A stretch of 27,732 nt of DNA from Thermoproteota archaeon (GTDB taxonomy: Archaea > Thermoproteota > Korarchaeia > Korarchaeales > Korarchaeaceae), in contig DRBY01000095.1 of the NCBI GenBank assembly GCA_011042755.1, positions 1 through 27,732 on the forward strand, written 5' to 3'. Positions 7,289 to 15,358 of this stretch are shown here, piece after piece; the stretch's first letter is position 1, and each line of letters opens with the position of its first letter. Under the pieces are notes generated by a model. It was not told the DNA's origin, ran no database searches, and worked only from the letters and a program-made list of their open reading frames with translations. A program made the translations under genes and the position numbers.

Positions 7289-8278
7289 TCACCACCCCGG
7301 CGTGAACATCAGGAGTGTGACAATGGCCAAGATAGCTGAGAGAGCCGTCAGGTAGTGGGTCTCTCTGACGATCTCCCACTCCTCCTTTGCCCTGTCGAGG
7401 GTCAGAATCGCCACTAGCGTGATTGGCGCCTTGGGATCTGGGTTCGCCCTTATCAGGCCCTCCTCAACAACCACAGGCCTCGTGCCGATCTGTCTCCTCT
7501 CCTTGAGCCCTCCTATGCTGCTAAGCAGGAAGAAGCCCGAGACCATGAGAGGGAGCATGGCTATCAGGAGAAATGCCTCCAGCCCGTCGAATACGGGTAC
7601 AGCCGCCAGGGCGGCGCCCACGCCCATCGAGCCAACATTTCCAGAGAAGACCTTAGCAGGATACCTGTTGTAGCGATAGTAAGCCAAGACGGCTCCTAGG
7701 AGCACTAGAGATAAGGATACTGTGGCTGGTGAACCTGTTATCGCTCCGATGACAGCGAGGCTCCCGCACGCTATCGCAGCGCTTAGGGGCATCATCCCAT
7801 TGAGGGCATCAAACATGTTCACGGCATTCGTCACAACGGACATGTAGATTGGGAGAATGCCAGAGATCGTGATGAAGAGGCGGGCTCTACCTGCCACCGG
7901 CAGGAGGGGCCTGGGGTGCACAGCGCCCGTCGCTATGAGGGGCAGGGCGGCAGCCAACGTGAGTGCTGGCTTCTTCACCCCCCCTAAGTCCAGCCTATCG
8001 TCTAGCGCTCCGATCAAGGCCCCCAGAGAGGCCGCACCCAGGAAGCCACTTATGTGACTGCCGGGGCTGAGCAGCCAGAGCGTTACGCACCCCACGGCGG
8101 AACCCACTATCACGGCGAATCCAGCCCCTTCTGGAACCTCTGGCTTTCCTGGCTTGTGGACATCAATTCCGACCAGACCCTTATCTCTAAGCCGTTTTGC
8201 AAATCGCTTCGTCATGACGTCGGTAGCAATAGCCGAAGTTATGCCTGCTAGAGCCGCTGGGAGGATGTCTAAGAGCAT
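7289..8278 (-). CDS. GT4-family lipid-phosphate sugar-1-phosphate transferase (paralogue 1)
   Basis: Integral membrane enzyme of the WecA/MraY/Alg7 superfamily, which transfers a sugar-1-phosphate from a nucleotide sugar to polyprenyl or dolichyl phosphate. Motifs in order: GIDVHKPGKPEVPEGAG in the first cytoplasmic loop, GALDDRLDL (metal-binding Asp pair), NAVNMFDALNGM, and FSGNVGSMGVGA. About ten hydrophobic segments fit the family. At the position where many archaeal members have GDVGT it has GNVGS. It starts at ATG 8278, about 25 nt from a TATA element, so the mRNA is probably leaderless. A divergent paralogue lies at 8329. A role in the first step of N-glycan or surface polymer assembly is likely; the sugar donor is not known. 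Confidence 0.88.
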   Translation of the reverse strand: MLLDILPAALAGITSAIATDVMTKRFAKRLRDKGLVGIDVHKPGKPEVPEGAGFAVIVGSAVGCVTLWLLSPGSHISGFLGAASLGALIGALDDRLDLGGVKKPALTLAAALPLIATGAVHPRPLLPVAGRARLFITISGILPIYMSVVTNAVNMFDALNGMMPLSAAIACGSLAVIGAITGSPATVSLSLVLLGAVLAYYRYNRYPAKVFSGNVGSMGVGAALAAVPVFDGLEAFLLIAMLPLMVSGFFLLSSIGGLKERRQIGTRPVVVEEGLIRANPDPKAPITLVAILTLDRAKEEWEIVRETHYLTALSAILAIVTLLMFTPGW

Positions 8279-8298
8279 CCGAGGGACAGCACCCTCTG

Positions 8299-8306
8299 TT
8301 AATTAA
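8299..8306. promoter_or_regulatory. Shared palindromic TATA element for the divergent GT4 genes
   Basis: TTAATTAA is centred at 8302.5 in a 50-bp divergent intergenic region. The distance to the plus start codon (8329) is 26.5 nt and to the minus start codon (8278) 24.5 nt. Those are the spacings expected for transcription beginning at each ATG. One symmetrical TBP site therefore appears to drive two leaderless mRNAs. Confidence 0.7.
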
Positions 8307-8328
8307 AACCGACAGGGAGCGACCTCTG

Positions 8329-9261
8329 ATGTCCCTATCGATTCAACTAACCCTCCTCAGCTTTGCTCTAAGCTTAGTTGCGATGAAACCCTGGCTATCA
8401 GCGTGTCTCAAGAAGGGCTGGGTTTCAAGAGATGTTCACAAACCAGGAGACCGCCTCTGCGTTAGCGTAGGCGCGATTCCCCCAATAGGAGCATCTATTG
8501 TAGCTCTTACCATCTACTCTTGGCTTGGAGAAGACCCCTCAATCCACTACGTAATGGCGCTGTCGCTATACACGGCCGCGCTCGGTCTCTTCGACGATAT
8601 AGCTGGGCTCACTAATCTAGAGAAGGTGATCTTGGCTGCCGTTCCCTTCGTCTTCCTGCCACCTCAGGAGAGGATCGTGCTGTGGTTCTCACTCCCGCCC
8701 GCACTTTTCCCCGCTTGGTCAGCCCTCATAGGAACCTTCGCTGTGAACGGCGTGAATATTCTAGCTGGATTCAACGGCTTAGAGGCAGGCTATTCCTCAC
8801 TCGTTGCGGTCACCCTTGCCATCCACGGGCTCCTCTCAGGCAACATCCCGCTAACTACCTCCTGCCTAGTGTTCATGGCTGCTATGCTTCCCTTCCTCTT
8901 CTACAATGTCTTCCCAGCCAGGGCCTTTCCAGGGAACGCTGGGACGTTCTATATGGGCGGTTTTCTCGCTGCCGCAGCCTTGCTGTATACCCAAGAGTGG
9001 GTTCTGCTGTTGATGCTCGCCCCACACGCGTTTGACTTTCTCCTGAAAGCCCTGCACTGGGGACGAACCTCAGCTAAGGGCAGAGCATCCATCTCGAGCG
9101 ACGGGACGCTGCGTCCCCCGCCTCATCCCTCTCTGGTGGGCATAATCCTCCGCCTCAAACCCATGACCGAGCCCCATCTTGTGGCAGCGGTCTGGGCCTT
9201 GGGAGTCTTGCTAGCCTTGAGTACCTTCCGCCTTCCTCCTCTCATACATTCTCCAGCTTAG
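8329..9261 (+). CDS. GT4-family UDP-sugar:dolichyl-phosphate sugar-1-phosphate transferase (paralogue 2, Alg7/AglH-like)
   Basis: Second membrane transferase of the same superfamily. Motifs: VSRDVHKPGD, LGLFDDIAGL, NGVNILAGFNGLEAG (very close to the Alg7/DPAGT1 signature), and FPGNAGTFYMGG. The C-terminus, DGTLRPPPHPSLVGIILRLK followed by PMTEPHLV, resembles the DPAGT1/Alg7 tail, so this copy is the better candidate for dolichyl-P N-acetylglucosamine-1-phosphate transfer in N-glycosylation. It is 310 residues with about ten membrane helices. It starts at ATG 8329 from the shared TATA element. Its last 51 bases overlap the end of gcvPB on the opposite strand. The assignment of donor sugar is inference. 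Confidence 0.88.
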   Translation: MSLSIQLTLLSFALSLVAMKPWLSACLKKGWVSRDVHKPGDRLCVSVGAIPPIGASIVALTIYSWLGEDPSIHYVMALSLYTAALGLFDDIAGLTNLEKVILAAVPFVFLPPQERIVLWFSLPPALFPAWSALIGTFAVNGVNILAGFNGLEAGYSSLVAVTLAIHGLLSGNIPLTTSCLVFMAAMLPFLFYNVFPARAFPGNAGTFYMGGFLAAAALLYTQEWVLLLMLAPHAFDFLLKALHWGRTSAKGRASISSDGTLRPPPHPSLVGIILRLKPMTEPHLVAAVWALGVLLALSTFRLPPLIHSPA

Positions 9262-10758
9262 GATAGGCTTGCGGGCGGCCATCACCTCGTCCAGCCTACC
9301 TACAGCCGTGGAGGTTGGGGCCCCCTTGACGAGTTCCGGGGACTCGTAGGCCTCCCTCAGAGCCTCTTCAAGTGCTCTTATGTAGTAATCAAGCTCTCTC
9401 AGGCTGTCAGTCTCGGTTGGCTCCATCATGAAGGCCTCCTCTACGATGAGCGGGAAGTACATGGTCGGCGGGTGCACGCCCCTGTCCAAGAGCCTCTTCG
9501 CCACGTCCAGGGCCTTGACGCCGGTATCTCTCTTGAGGGGCTCCAGGCTTATGACGAACTCGTGCTTGCATGGGTCCTCTGCCCCGTACTTAATGGCCAC
9601 TCCCCTGAGCCGCCTCACCCTACTCAGGGCGTAGTTGGCGTTGAGGACCGCAGCGCCTGAGACCGCCAGCAGACCCTCCGATCCGAGTCTCTTCAAGTAT
9701 GCCCAGGCCTTGACTACCACTCCGAAGTTGCCGTAGAAGGCCCTGACGCGCCCTATAGTCTTTGGTACTGAGTAATCGAGGTAGAAGCCATTCGCACCCT
9801 TTCGAACCACTGGAACTGGTAGGAAGTCCTGCAAGCCTTCTCTGACGCCTACAGCCCCAGCCCCAGGTCCACCAGATCCGTGTGGAGCTGAGAACGTCTT
9901 GTGCAAGTTGAGGTGCGCCACATCCACTCCCATGTCAGACAGCAGCACCCTCCCGAGTATCGCGTTGAGGTTGGCTCCGTCGTAGTAGATCAGACCCCCA
10001 GCTCCGTGAATGACGTCTGCTATCTCCAACATGTCAGTCTCGAAGAGACCGAGTGTGTTCGGGTTGGTGATCATTAGGCCAGCTGTTCTCTCGCCCGCCG
10101 CGGCCTTGAGGGCGCCTAGGTCCACCCTACCCCTCTTGTCGCTGGGTATCTTGATCACCTTGAATCCCGCCATGGCCGCGCTCGCAAAGTTTGAGCCGTG
10201 GGCAGAGACCGGTATGAGCATCTCATCCCTCCGCTTCTCTCCAGAATCCAAGTGAAACGCTCGAATGATGAGGGCCCCGGCGAACTCCCCGTGCGCTCCA
10301 GCGGCTGGCTGCAGAGTGTAGTGTGGAAGGCCCGTTATGGTTGCCAGCATCTGAGAAAGCTCATACATGATCCTCAGGGCGCCTTGCACGGTATCCTCTG
10401 GCTGGTATGGGTGGAGCCTAGTCACTTGAGGCCACGAGGCTATCTTCTCATGAAGCTTAGGGTTGTACTTCATCGTGCAGGATCCGAGCCAGTACGGACC
10501 GCTGTCCACCCCATAGTTCATCTCGGCCAAGCGAGAGAAGTGCCTAGCCACCTCAGGAGCTGACAGCGAGGGAAGTCCGAGTTTCCTCCTCCTCAATCGC
10601 TCTGGGATGAGCTCGGTTGCGCTGCTTACTCCTAGCTGGTTGAGAATTTCTCTATCGACATTGAACTTGTAGTACCCGTCGCCGTGAGAGAGTTCGAATA
10701 CCGTTGGCTCTAGCACGTCTGGTCGAGCAGACCACCTAGCCTGCCTGAACCCGGTCAT
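9211..10758 (-). CDS. gcvPB: Glycine decarboxylase (P protein) subunit 2
   Basis: PLP-containing half of the split P protein of the glycine cleavage system; it decarboxylates glycine and passes the aminomethyl group to lipoyl-GcvH. The PLP lysine is about residue 287 in AHLNLHKTFSAPHGSGGPGA. Other family segments are SGPYWLGSCTMKYNPK, LQPAAGAHGEFAGALI and TNPNTLGLFE. The 515 residues are normal. It starts at ATG 10758, three bases after the gcvPA stop, in a two-gene operon. The last 51 bp overlap the converging GT4 gene. GcvH is encoded at 17461-17907; gcvT and the L protein are not in the window. Confidence 0.97.
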   Translation of the reverse strand: MTGFRQARWSARPDVLEPTVFELSHGDGYYKFNVDREILNQLGVSSATELIPERLRRRKLGLPSLSAPEVARHFSRLAEMNYGVDSGPYWLGSCTMKYNPKLHEKIASWPQVTRLHPYQPEDTVQGALRIMYELSQMLATITGLPHYTLQPAAGAHGEFAGALIIRAFHLDSGEKRRDEMLIPVSAHGSNFASAAMAGFKVIKIPSDKRGRVDLGALKAAAGERTAGLMITNPNTLGLFETDMLEIADVIHGAGGLIYYDGANLNAILGRVLLSDMGVDVAHLNLHKTFSAPHGSGGPGAGAVGVREGLQDFLPVPVVRKGANGFYLDYSVPKTIGRVRAFYGNFGVVVKAWAYLKRLGSEGLLAVSGAAVLNANYALSRVRRLRGVAIKYGAEDPCKHEFVISLEPLKRDTGVKALDVAKRLLDRGVHPPTMYFPLIVEEAFMMEPTETDSLRELDYYIRALEEALREAYESPELVKGAPTSTAVGRLDEVMAARKPILSWRMYERRKAEGTQG

Positions 10759-10761
10759 CCC

Positions 10762-12171
10762 CTACACCTCCCTCAGAGCCTCTACTAGAGCATCCAAGTC
10801 GGCCTTGGAGTGTCTCTCGGTCGTAGAGATCAGGGCGCAGTCAGCCAGCTCTGGGTACCACCTACCGACACTGAGGCCAGCCAAGATCTTCTTCTCGAGC
10901 AGGCGTCGGCTTATTTCGTCCCAAGGTTTCCTCTCGCTGACAACCAAGAACTCCTTGAAGTGGAACGAGTCGAACTTCGGCGCCGCGTACCCCGGAAGTT
11001 CGTCTATTCTCTTCTGCAGGTAGTGGGAGTTGGCTAGGATCTTCTCGCCCAGCGTCCTCATTCCGCTGGGGCCGAGCAGGCTGAGGTAGATGGCGGCCCT
11101 TATGGCCATTAGAGCCTCGTTGGTCGTGATGTTTGAGGTCGCCCTCTCCTGCCTGATGTGCTGCTCTCTGGTCTGAAGAGTCATCACGTAGCCTCTAACA
11201 CCATCTCTCGACCGGGTCATTCCTATTAGCCGCCCCGGCAGTTGCCGAATGAGCCTGAAGTCTTCTCTGACGGCGAATATCCCCAGGTAGGGCCCACCAA
11301 AGCTCATGTAGAGTCCTAGAGGCTGACCCTCGCCGACCACGATGTCTGCCCCTAGCTCGCCGGGCGGTCTTAGAACGCCGAGGGCCGACGGATCTACGCC
11401 CACCGTGAGCAGAGCCCCAACCTTATGAGCCATGTCTGCTGCGCTCTCTAGAGGCTCCTCCGCAACCCCAAAGAAGTTCGGGTACTCCAAGTAGACCATG
11501 GCCGTATCGCTGTCTACAGCGCCTTCTATGGCCTCTAAGGGCGTAACGCCTCTCCTAGCATCATAAGTCAAAACCTCTATGTCTGCCACATGTCCAACGT
11601 ACGTCTTGAGAACCTCCAACCTCTCAGGGTGAGTGGTTCTCGAGACGACTACGCGTCTCTTGTGGGTGACCCTCAGCGCCATCCTGGCGGCCTCTCCAAG
11701 GGCCGTCGACCAGTCGTACAGGGACGAGTTCGCTACGTCCATACCTGTCAGCTCGCATATCAGCGACTGGTACTCGAACAACGCTTGAAGCGATCCTTGA
11801 GAGATCTCCGGCTGGTACGGCGTGTAAGCGGAGTAGAATTCCTGCTTTCCTGACAGCTCGTCAACGAGAGGTGGGACGTAGTGATCCCACGTGCCTCCTC
11901 CCAAGAAGCATAAGAACTCATGGGCGCCCCTGTTGGTGGAGAGCACTTGGAGGGCGAGGGACTCGACGCTCAACTCGTCCATCGCCGGGCCAATGTCGGG
12001 GGACTCCTCTAGGAGCACTTCTTGCGGGATATCTCTGAACAGGTCCCTCAGGTCGGTGACTCCTATCGCTTTTAGCATCTCTCTGATAGTTTCCTCATCC
12101 CAGTTAGGAATTAGCTCGGTCTTGCGAAATGCTCGTCCCGAAGACGGGGGGATCTGATCCCTCAACTTCAA
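10762..12171 (-). CDS. gcvPA: Glycine decarboxylase (P protein) subunit 1
   Basis: Partner of GcvPB; the two form the active P protein. The N-terminus carries the family pattern ([20 protein letters not shown], then [10 protein letters not shown]). It is followed by [19 protein letters not shown], the [20 protein letters not shown] segment and [17 protein letters not shown] sequence (here [14 protein letters not shown]). It has 469 residues against a usual ~450. The chosen start is TTG at 12171, a few bases after the start site predicted from the TATA-like TTTAGATTAA near 12200; a second TTG at 12165 is possible. No strong Shine-Dalgarno sequence precedes it, which fits an almost leaderless mRNA. 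Confidence 0.95.
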   Translation of the reverse strand: MKLRDQIPPSSGRAFRKTELIPNWDEETIREMLKAIGVTDLRDLFRDIPQEVLLEESPDIGPAMDELSVESLALQVLSTNRGAHEFLCFLGGGTWDHYVPPLVDELSGKQEFYSAYTPYQPEISQGSLQALFEYQSLICELTGMDVANSSLYDWSTALGEAARMALRVTHKRRVVVSRTTHPERLEVLKTYVGHVADIEVLTYDARRGVTPLEAIEGAVDSDTAMVYLEYPNFFGVAEEPLESAADMAHKVGALLTVGVDPSALGVLRPPGELGADIVVGEGQPLGLYMSFGGPYLGIFAVREDFRLIRQLPGRLIGMTRSRDGVRGYVMTLQTREQHIRQERATSNITTNEALMAIRAAIYLSLLGPSGMRTLGEKILANSHYLQKRIDELPGYAAPKFDSFHFKEFLVVSERKPWDEISRRLLEKKILAGLSVGRWYPELADCALISTTERHSKADLDALVEALREV

Positions 12172-12593
12172 CCGCCGGCCAGCATGCCGCCGATCATTAA
12201 TCTAAAGATTGCTAGCTCCGATGGCTCAAGGGCTCTCCTATATGTTTAGAATTTGAACGGTACATCCAATTATAATCGCACAGGTGCTGTGATAAGATTC
12301 GCGCAGATACAACATGCCATATTCTCGCGCGGATTGCCTACTCTCCTGCGGACTGGAAATCATCAATATTAGATATATTGCCCCATCTTAGCCTCTAGGA
12401 TACGTCTAGGGTAAATCTACGCAATCAACTTCTAGGAAGGCTGATTAATCTGGGCTATTCATGCATACTTCATCTTTTTTCTCAAAAGATTGAGAGATAC
12501 CATATGAACGGATTGGCCTGAACTAAGTTCCTTCAACAGACTATGTAAGTCGACTGCGAACATAACGCTGTTAAGCCTCGTGCGAATGACTTA
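12172..12593. other. Long non-coding region between gcvPA and the RHH-ftsZ2 operon
   Basis: No open frame here looks real, and it is more AT-rich than the genes around it. It holds a TATA-like element for gcvPA near 12198-12208 (minus strand). There is a perfect inverted repeat CACAG-GTG-CTGTG at 12279-12291, a direct repeat TCGCGC(A/G)GAT at 12299-12308 and 12325-12334, and a 6-bp hairpin TCTCAA-AAGA-TTGAGA at 12480-12495 next to a T run. TCTAGG occurs three times between about 12395 and 12440. A regulatory region for one or both divergent operons is likely; I cannot place an RNA gene in it with confidence. Confidence 0.5.
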
Positions 12594-12609
12594 TTTCTCT
12601 TGGGAGAAA
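12590..12609 (+). promoter_or_regulatory. TATA-like box and 16-bp inverted repeat (candidate operator) of the RHH-ftsZ2 operon
   Basis: CTTATTT at 12590-12596 is a possible TATA box, predicting a start near 12618. Overlapping its downstream end is a perfect inverted repeat, TTTCTC-TTGG-GAGAAA (12594-12609), between TATA and start site. Archaeal repressors often bind there to block the polymerase. The first gene of the operon encodes a ribbon-helix-helix protein, a family that binds short palindromes as dimers, so autoregulation is a natural inference. No binding data can be read from sequence. Confidence 0.5.
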
Positions 12610-12617
12610 GTTTCACG

Positions 12618-12645
12618 CGCCTGCGGGTTCTTCGCCCGCAGGTGG
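12618..12645 (+). promoter_or_regulatory. 5' leader hairpin holding the Shine-Dalgarno sequence of the RHH gene
   Basis: CCTGCGGG (12620-12627) pairs perfectly with CCCGCAGG (12635-12642) around a 7-nt loop. A G-U and a C-G pair (12618-12619 with 12643-12644) can extend the stem to ten pairs. The ribosome site AGGTGG (12640-12645) lies in the 3' arm, four bases before the ATG at 12650. The hairpin therefore starts about where transcription should start and buries the ribosome site. Translation control by opening of this stem is inferred. Confidence 0.6.
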
Positions 12646-12649
12646 TTGT

Positions 12650-12874
12650 ATGAGTGAGGAGACCAAGATTCGTGAGGAAAATAGGAATGTCTCCTTTTCA
12701 CCTGCTGTTGTATCTGTAAAGCTCCCAATAAGCCTGTTAAATCAGCTCGAGAAGATCAGGGTTGCCCTGGGGTATCCCACTAGGAGCGAACTCATCAGGG
12801 ACGCTCTCAGGGAGTTCATACTCAGCAGGCACTCACTCATTGGTGCATACTCGCCAGAGGGAGGTGGTGCATGA
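12650..12874 (+). CDS. Ribbon-helix-helix transcription regulator (CdrS-like), ftsZ2 partner
   Basis: A 74-residue protein whose residues ~18-62 form an RHH (CopG/MetJ-type) fold. The DNA-contacting strand is VVSVKLPIS, helix 1 is LLNQLEKIRVAL, the turn is GYPTRSE and helix 2 is LIRDALREFIL. The N-terminus is polar and the tail short. Its TGA overlaps the ATG of ftsZ2 (ATGATGG), so the two are co-transcribed and probably translationally coupled. In haloarchaea the RHH protein CdrS is encoded directly upstream of ftsZ2 and regulates it; position and size here match, so I call it CdrS-like. Orthology itself is unproven. Likely targets are the inverted repeat at 12594-12609 and other division promoters. 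Confidence 0.88.
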   Translation: MSEETKIREENRNVSFSPAVVSVKLPISLLNQLEKIRVALGYPTRSELIRDALREFILSRHSLIGAYSPEGGGA

Positions 12875-14136
12875 TGGCAAAGATAGTCGAAGACGCGTTG
12901 AGGCTAAGAGGGAGCAGCGCACTCGAGACCCGTGAGGAAGACGATCCGCTGAGCATGATAAGGCGAATAATATCAGATCAGAAGCGAGAAGAGGCGGATG
13001 TCCCCGATGTGTACTCCAGCATACTCGGCGACACGTCTCCCGAGGTTGGAGAAGCAAACATAGTCATAGTTGGAGTTGGGGGTGCTGGCTGCAACACGAT
13101 AAACACGATCATGAAGGTGGGAATAACGGGCGCCAGGGCCGTCGCCATAAATACTGACAAGAAGCACCTTGACAGGACAAATGCACACGTCAAGGTGTTG
13201 ATAGGAGAATCAATCACTGGAGGGCTTGGAGCAGGGGGCTATCCAGAGATAGGGAGGGCCTGCGCGGAGAAGGATGCCCACTTAATAGCCGACGCCTTGG
13301 GAAAGAGACCAGATCTAGTATTCATAGCAGCCGGGATGGGCGGAGGAACCGGCACGGGGGCAGCGCCGGTAGTCGCGAAGATAGCTAAGGACAAGGGCGC
13401 TATCGTGATCTCCGTAGTCACACTGCCGTTCAAGAGCGAGGGCAAGGCTAGGATGATGAAGGCTGCAGAGGGCGTCAGAAGGCTGGCGGAGTACTCAGAC
13501 ACGATAGTGACGATATACAATGACAAGCTGCTGAAGTTCAAGGACCTACCGCTCGATCAAGCCTTCGCGGTTGCAGACTACCTACTCGCGATAATGGTCA
13601 AGGGAATAACCGAGATAATCACCAAGAGGGCTCTGGTGAACGTTGACTACGCGGACATAAGGGCGCTGATGAGCGTAGGCGGCTTGGCGGCTGTTGGAAT
13701 CGGCGAGGCTAACGGCCGAGGGAAGGATAGAGTGGAGGAGGCCATACGGATGGCCTTAGAGAATCCACTCGTCAACTTCAACCCAGATGGAGCCAAGGGA
13801 GCTATACTGGTGGTGCTTGGCGGTTCTAGCATGACACTCGAGGAGGTTCACAGGGCGGCCGAGCTTGTGTCAAGCAGGCTGTCTCCCGATGCAGTGTTCA
13901 AGTGGGGAGCGGACATAGACCCATCGCTAGGAGACAGGATAAGGGTCATACTCCTGTTCTCAGGCATAACGGCGCCGAACATAATCACGCCTCATCCAAG
14001 GGAGAGAAGGCGTAGAACCAGGGCTAACCCATTGATTGACGCCCTAGTCGACGGAGATCGAATGGGAGAGGAAGAGTCCAGAGAGAGGATAATGTCCATT
14101 GTAGAGGACACGGTACTGAAGATCATGACGTTTTGA
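12871..14136 (+). CDS. ftsZ: Cell division protein FtsZ, copy 2 (RHH-linked)
   Basis: Second tubulin-family division GTPase. It has an extended, charged N-terminal arm of about 60 residues. Then come [24 protein letters not shown], and the signature GGGTGTG at about 157-163 followed by [14 protein letters not shown]. The T7 loop is [12 protein letters not shown]. All catalytic parts are intact, so it should be an active polymerising GTPase. The tail after ~375 ([20 protein letters not shown]) is basic and then acidic, unlike the tail of copy 1. The long arms and RHH partner match the euryarchaeal FtsZ2 pattern. Start ATG 12871 overlaps the upstream stop; a second in-frame ATG follows at 12874. 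Confidence 0.97.
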   Translation: MMAKIVEDALRLRGSSALETREEDDPLSMIRRIISDQKREEADVPDVYSSILGDTSPEVGEANIVIVGVGGAGCNTINTIMKVGITGARAVAINTDKKHLDRTNAHVKVLIGESITGGLGAGGYPEIGRACAEKDAHLIADALGKRPDLVFIAAGMGGGTGTGAAPVVAKIAKDKGAIVISVVTLPFKSEGKARMMKAAEGVRRLAEYSDTIVTIYNDKLLKFKDLPLDQAFAVADYLLAIMVKGITEIITKRALVNVDYADIRALMSVGGLAAVGIGEANGRGKDRVEEAIRMALENPLVNFNPDGAKGAILVVLGGSSMTLEEVHRAAELVSSRLSPDAVFKWGADIDPSLGDRIRVILLFSGITAPNIITPHPRERRRRTRANPLIDALVDGDRMGEEESRERIMSIVEDTVLKIMTF

Positions 14137-14156
14137 CCAGCTGTAGACCTCTCCCC

Positions 14157-14186
14157 AATTTTTCCTTGTTTTTGGTAAAAATTACC
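14157..14186. terminator. Convergent T-rich terminator region
   Basis: Between ftsZ2 (ends 14136) and the converging gene (ends 14182) are T tracts (AATTTTT, then TTGTTTTT, 14157-14173), typical of archaeal intrinsic termination on the plus strand. The short palindrome GGTAA-AAA-TTACC (14174-14186) covers the stop codon of the minus gene and gives a T-rich stretch on that strand. Confidence 0.5.
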
Positions 14187-15294
14187 TGATTCTGATAACC
14201 GTCTCCTCTCTGTAACCTGTTATCACTCTAATGTAGCCAACGAATTTCTCTTTGACATCCTCGTCCAGGTCTAGCCTGAGTTCCCTCAAGTTGGCGATCT
14301 TAGAGGGGGCCGAGACGACTATCAAGTCATCTCTACTCAACCTCTCAAGAACCCGCCGGGAAATCTGCTGATTCCCTCTGCCGAGTAAAACGCCCGATCC
14401 GCCCACAGGAGAGAGAACCAGCTTAATCGGCCCCTTGTGACGCACGACCAACTGCTCCAGCTCTCGCGCGTTAACGTCCTTAGCCAGCAACCTCCTGCCC
14501 AGAGAGACGTCTACACCCAGCGGCGTCTTATTGATTCCCAGCTCCCTCGCCACGAGTAGCACAGTTGAGCCCGGCCCTAAGATGTACAGAGTGTCGTCCG
14601 ACAGAAGCTCGCTCACGTATTTGGCGATGCCCCGGATGGTCTCCTTCTCAGAGGCGGGCGTTGGCTGCTTTGACAGCTGGATCCTAGTCGGGTCGTCTGG
14701 CGTCAGAGCGTATCCTCGCAGCGCGAGGCTCAGCCGACCGGCCCTGTAACTCTCTTCTTCAGCGTCTAATATCTCTGCCAATCGAACACCGACCTTTCCC
14801 TGTAGGAAGTCCGCCGCCAGGGATCCCGCCTCTTCTGGGGAGTAGGCAAAGACTCCAGAGAACATCTTCACGCCAGCGGGAATCCCCAAGATGGGGACTT
14901 TCTCCCCCACAACTGAGGCTATGTCTGCTGCCGTTCCATCTCCACCGCAGAAGAGGATGAGGTTTACGCCCCTCTGAAGCATCTCTGCAGCCGCCTTCTT
15001 GGTGTCTTCTGCCGTGCTGGTGCTCCCCTTTGGGATTTCTAGGATCTCTGAGGGCCCCACTCCCTCAGCCCTCAGCTCTTCTTCTCCCATCTCTCCTCTG
15101 GGAGATACTACGGGGATATCTGATATCCTGGAAACAAGAGAGCGTATGGCCCGCCTGGCCCTTCGCGGCGATACAGGCTCAAATCCCATCTCCAGGGCCA
15201 ACCTGACGATCTCTGGGTCGTCGGTTCCCTTGAAGCCGGCTGGTCCTCCCAGTCCCGCGATTGGATTCACGATGAAGCCCAGCAGTTTCTTCAC
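14182..15294 (-). CDS. ATP-NAD kinase-like / AcoX-type protein (COG3199)
   Basis: Predicted nucleotide kinase related to NAD kinases. The N-terminus (LLGFIVNPIAGLGGPAGFKG) and the phosphate-binding GGDGT motif (ILFCGGDGTAADIASVVG, about residues 117-121) mark COG3199. ILGIPAGVKMFSGVFA is the second conserved loop. The frame is open up to an ATG at 15336, but I prefer GTG at 15294: family members begin almost directly with the GFIVNPIAG strand, and a TATA-like GTTAAAAAC (15319-15327) lies about 29 nt upstream of it, inside the longer version. Substrate is unknown; proven members of the group are few. It is divergent from the RadB-like gene. Confidence 0.85.
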   Translation of the reverse strand: MKKLLGFIVNPIAGLGGPAGFKGTDDPEIVRLALEMGFEPVSPRRARRAIRSLVSRISDIPVVSPRGEMGEEELRAEGVGPSEILEIPKGSTSTAEDTKKAAAEMLQRGVNLILFCGGDGTAADIASVVGEKVPILGIPAGVKMFSGVFAYSPEEAGSLAADFLQGKVGVRLAEILDAEEESYRAGRLSLALRGYALTPDDPTRIQLSKQPTPASEKETIRGIAKYVSELLSDDTLYILGPGSTVLLVARELGINKTPLGVDVSLGRRLLAKDVNARELEQLVVRHKGPIKLVLSPVGGSGVLLGRGNQQISRRVLERLSRDDLIVVSAPSKIANLRELRLDLDEDVKEKFVGYIRVITGYREETVIRIR

Positions 15295-15358
15295 GAGTTT
15301 GATTGCGGCGGCGTCTGCGTTAAAAACTGGTCGCATGTAGTTTGCGGCTGGATATCAG

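Noticed and set aside
12279..12350. C/D-box guide RNA candidate (TGTGATAAG as a box C-like start)
   Set aside because: Box C has a mismatch and I could not find matching D and D' boxes at proper spacing.
12480..12495. Intrinsic terminator upstream of the RHH-ftsZ2 operon
   Set aside because: The T run precedes the hairpin on the plus strand and becomes an A run on the minus strand; neither follows a gene end.
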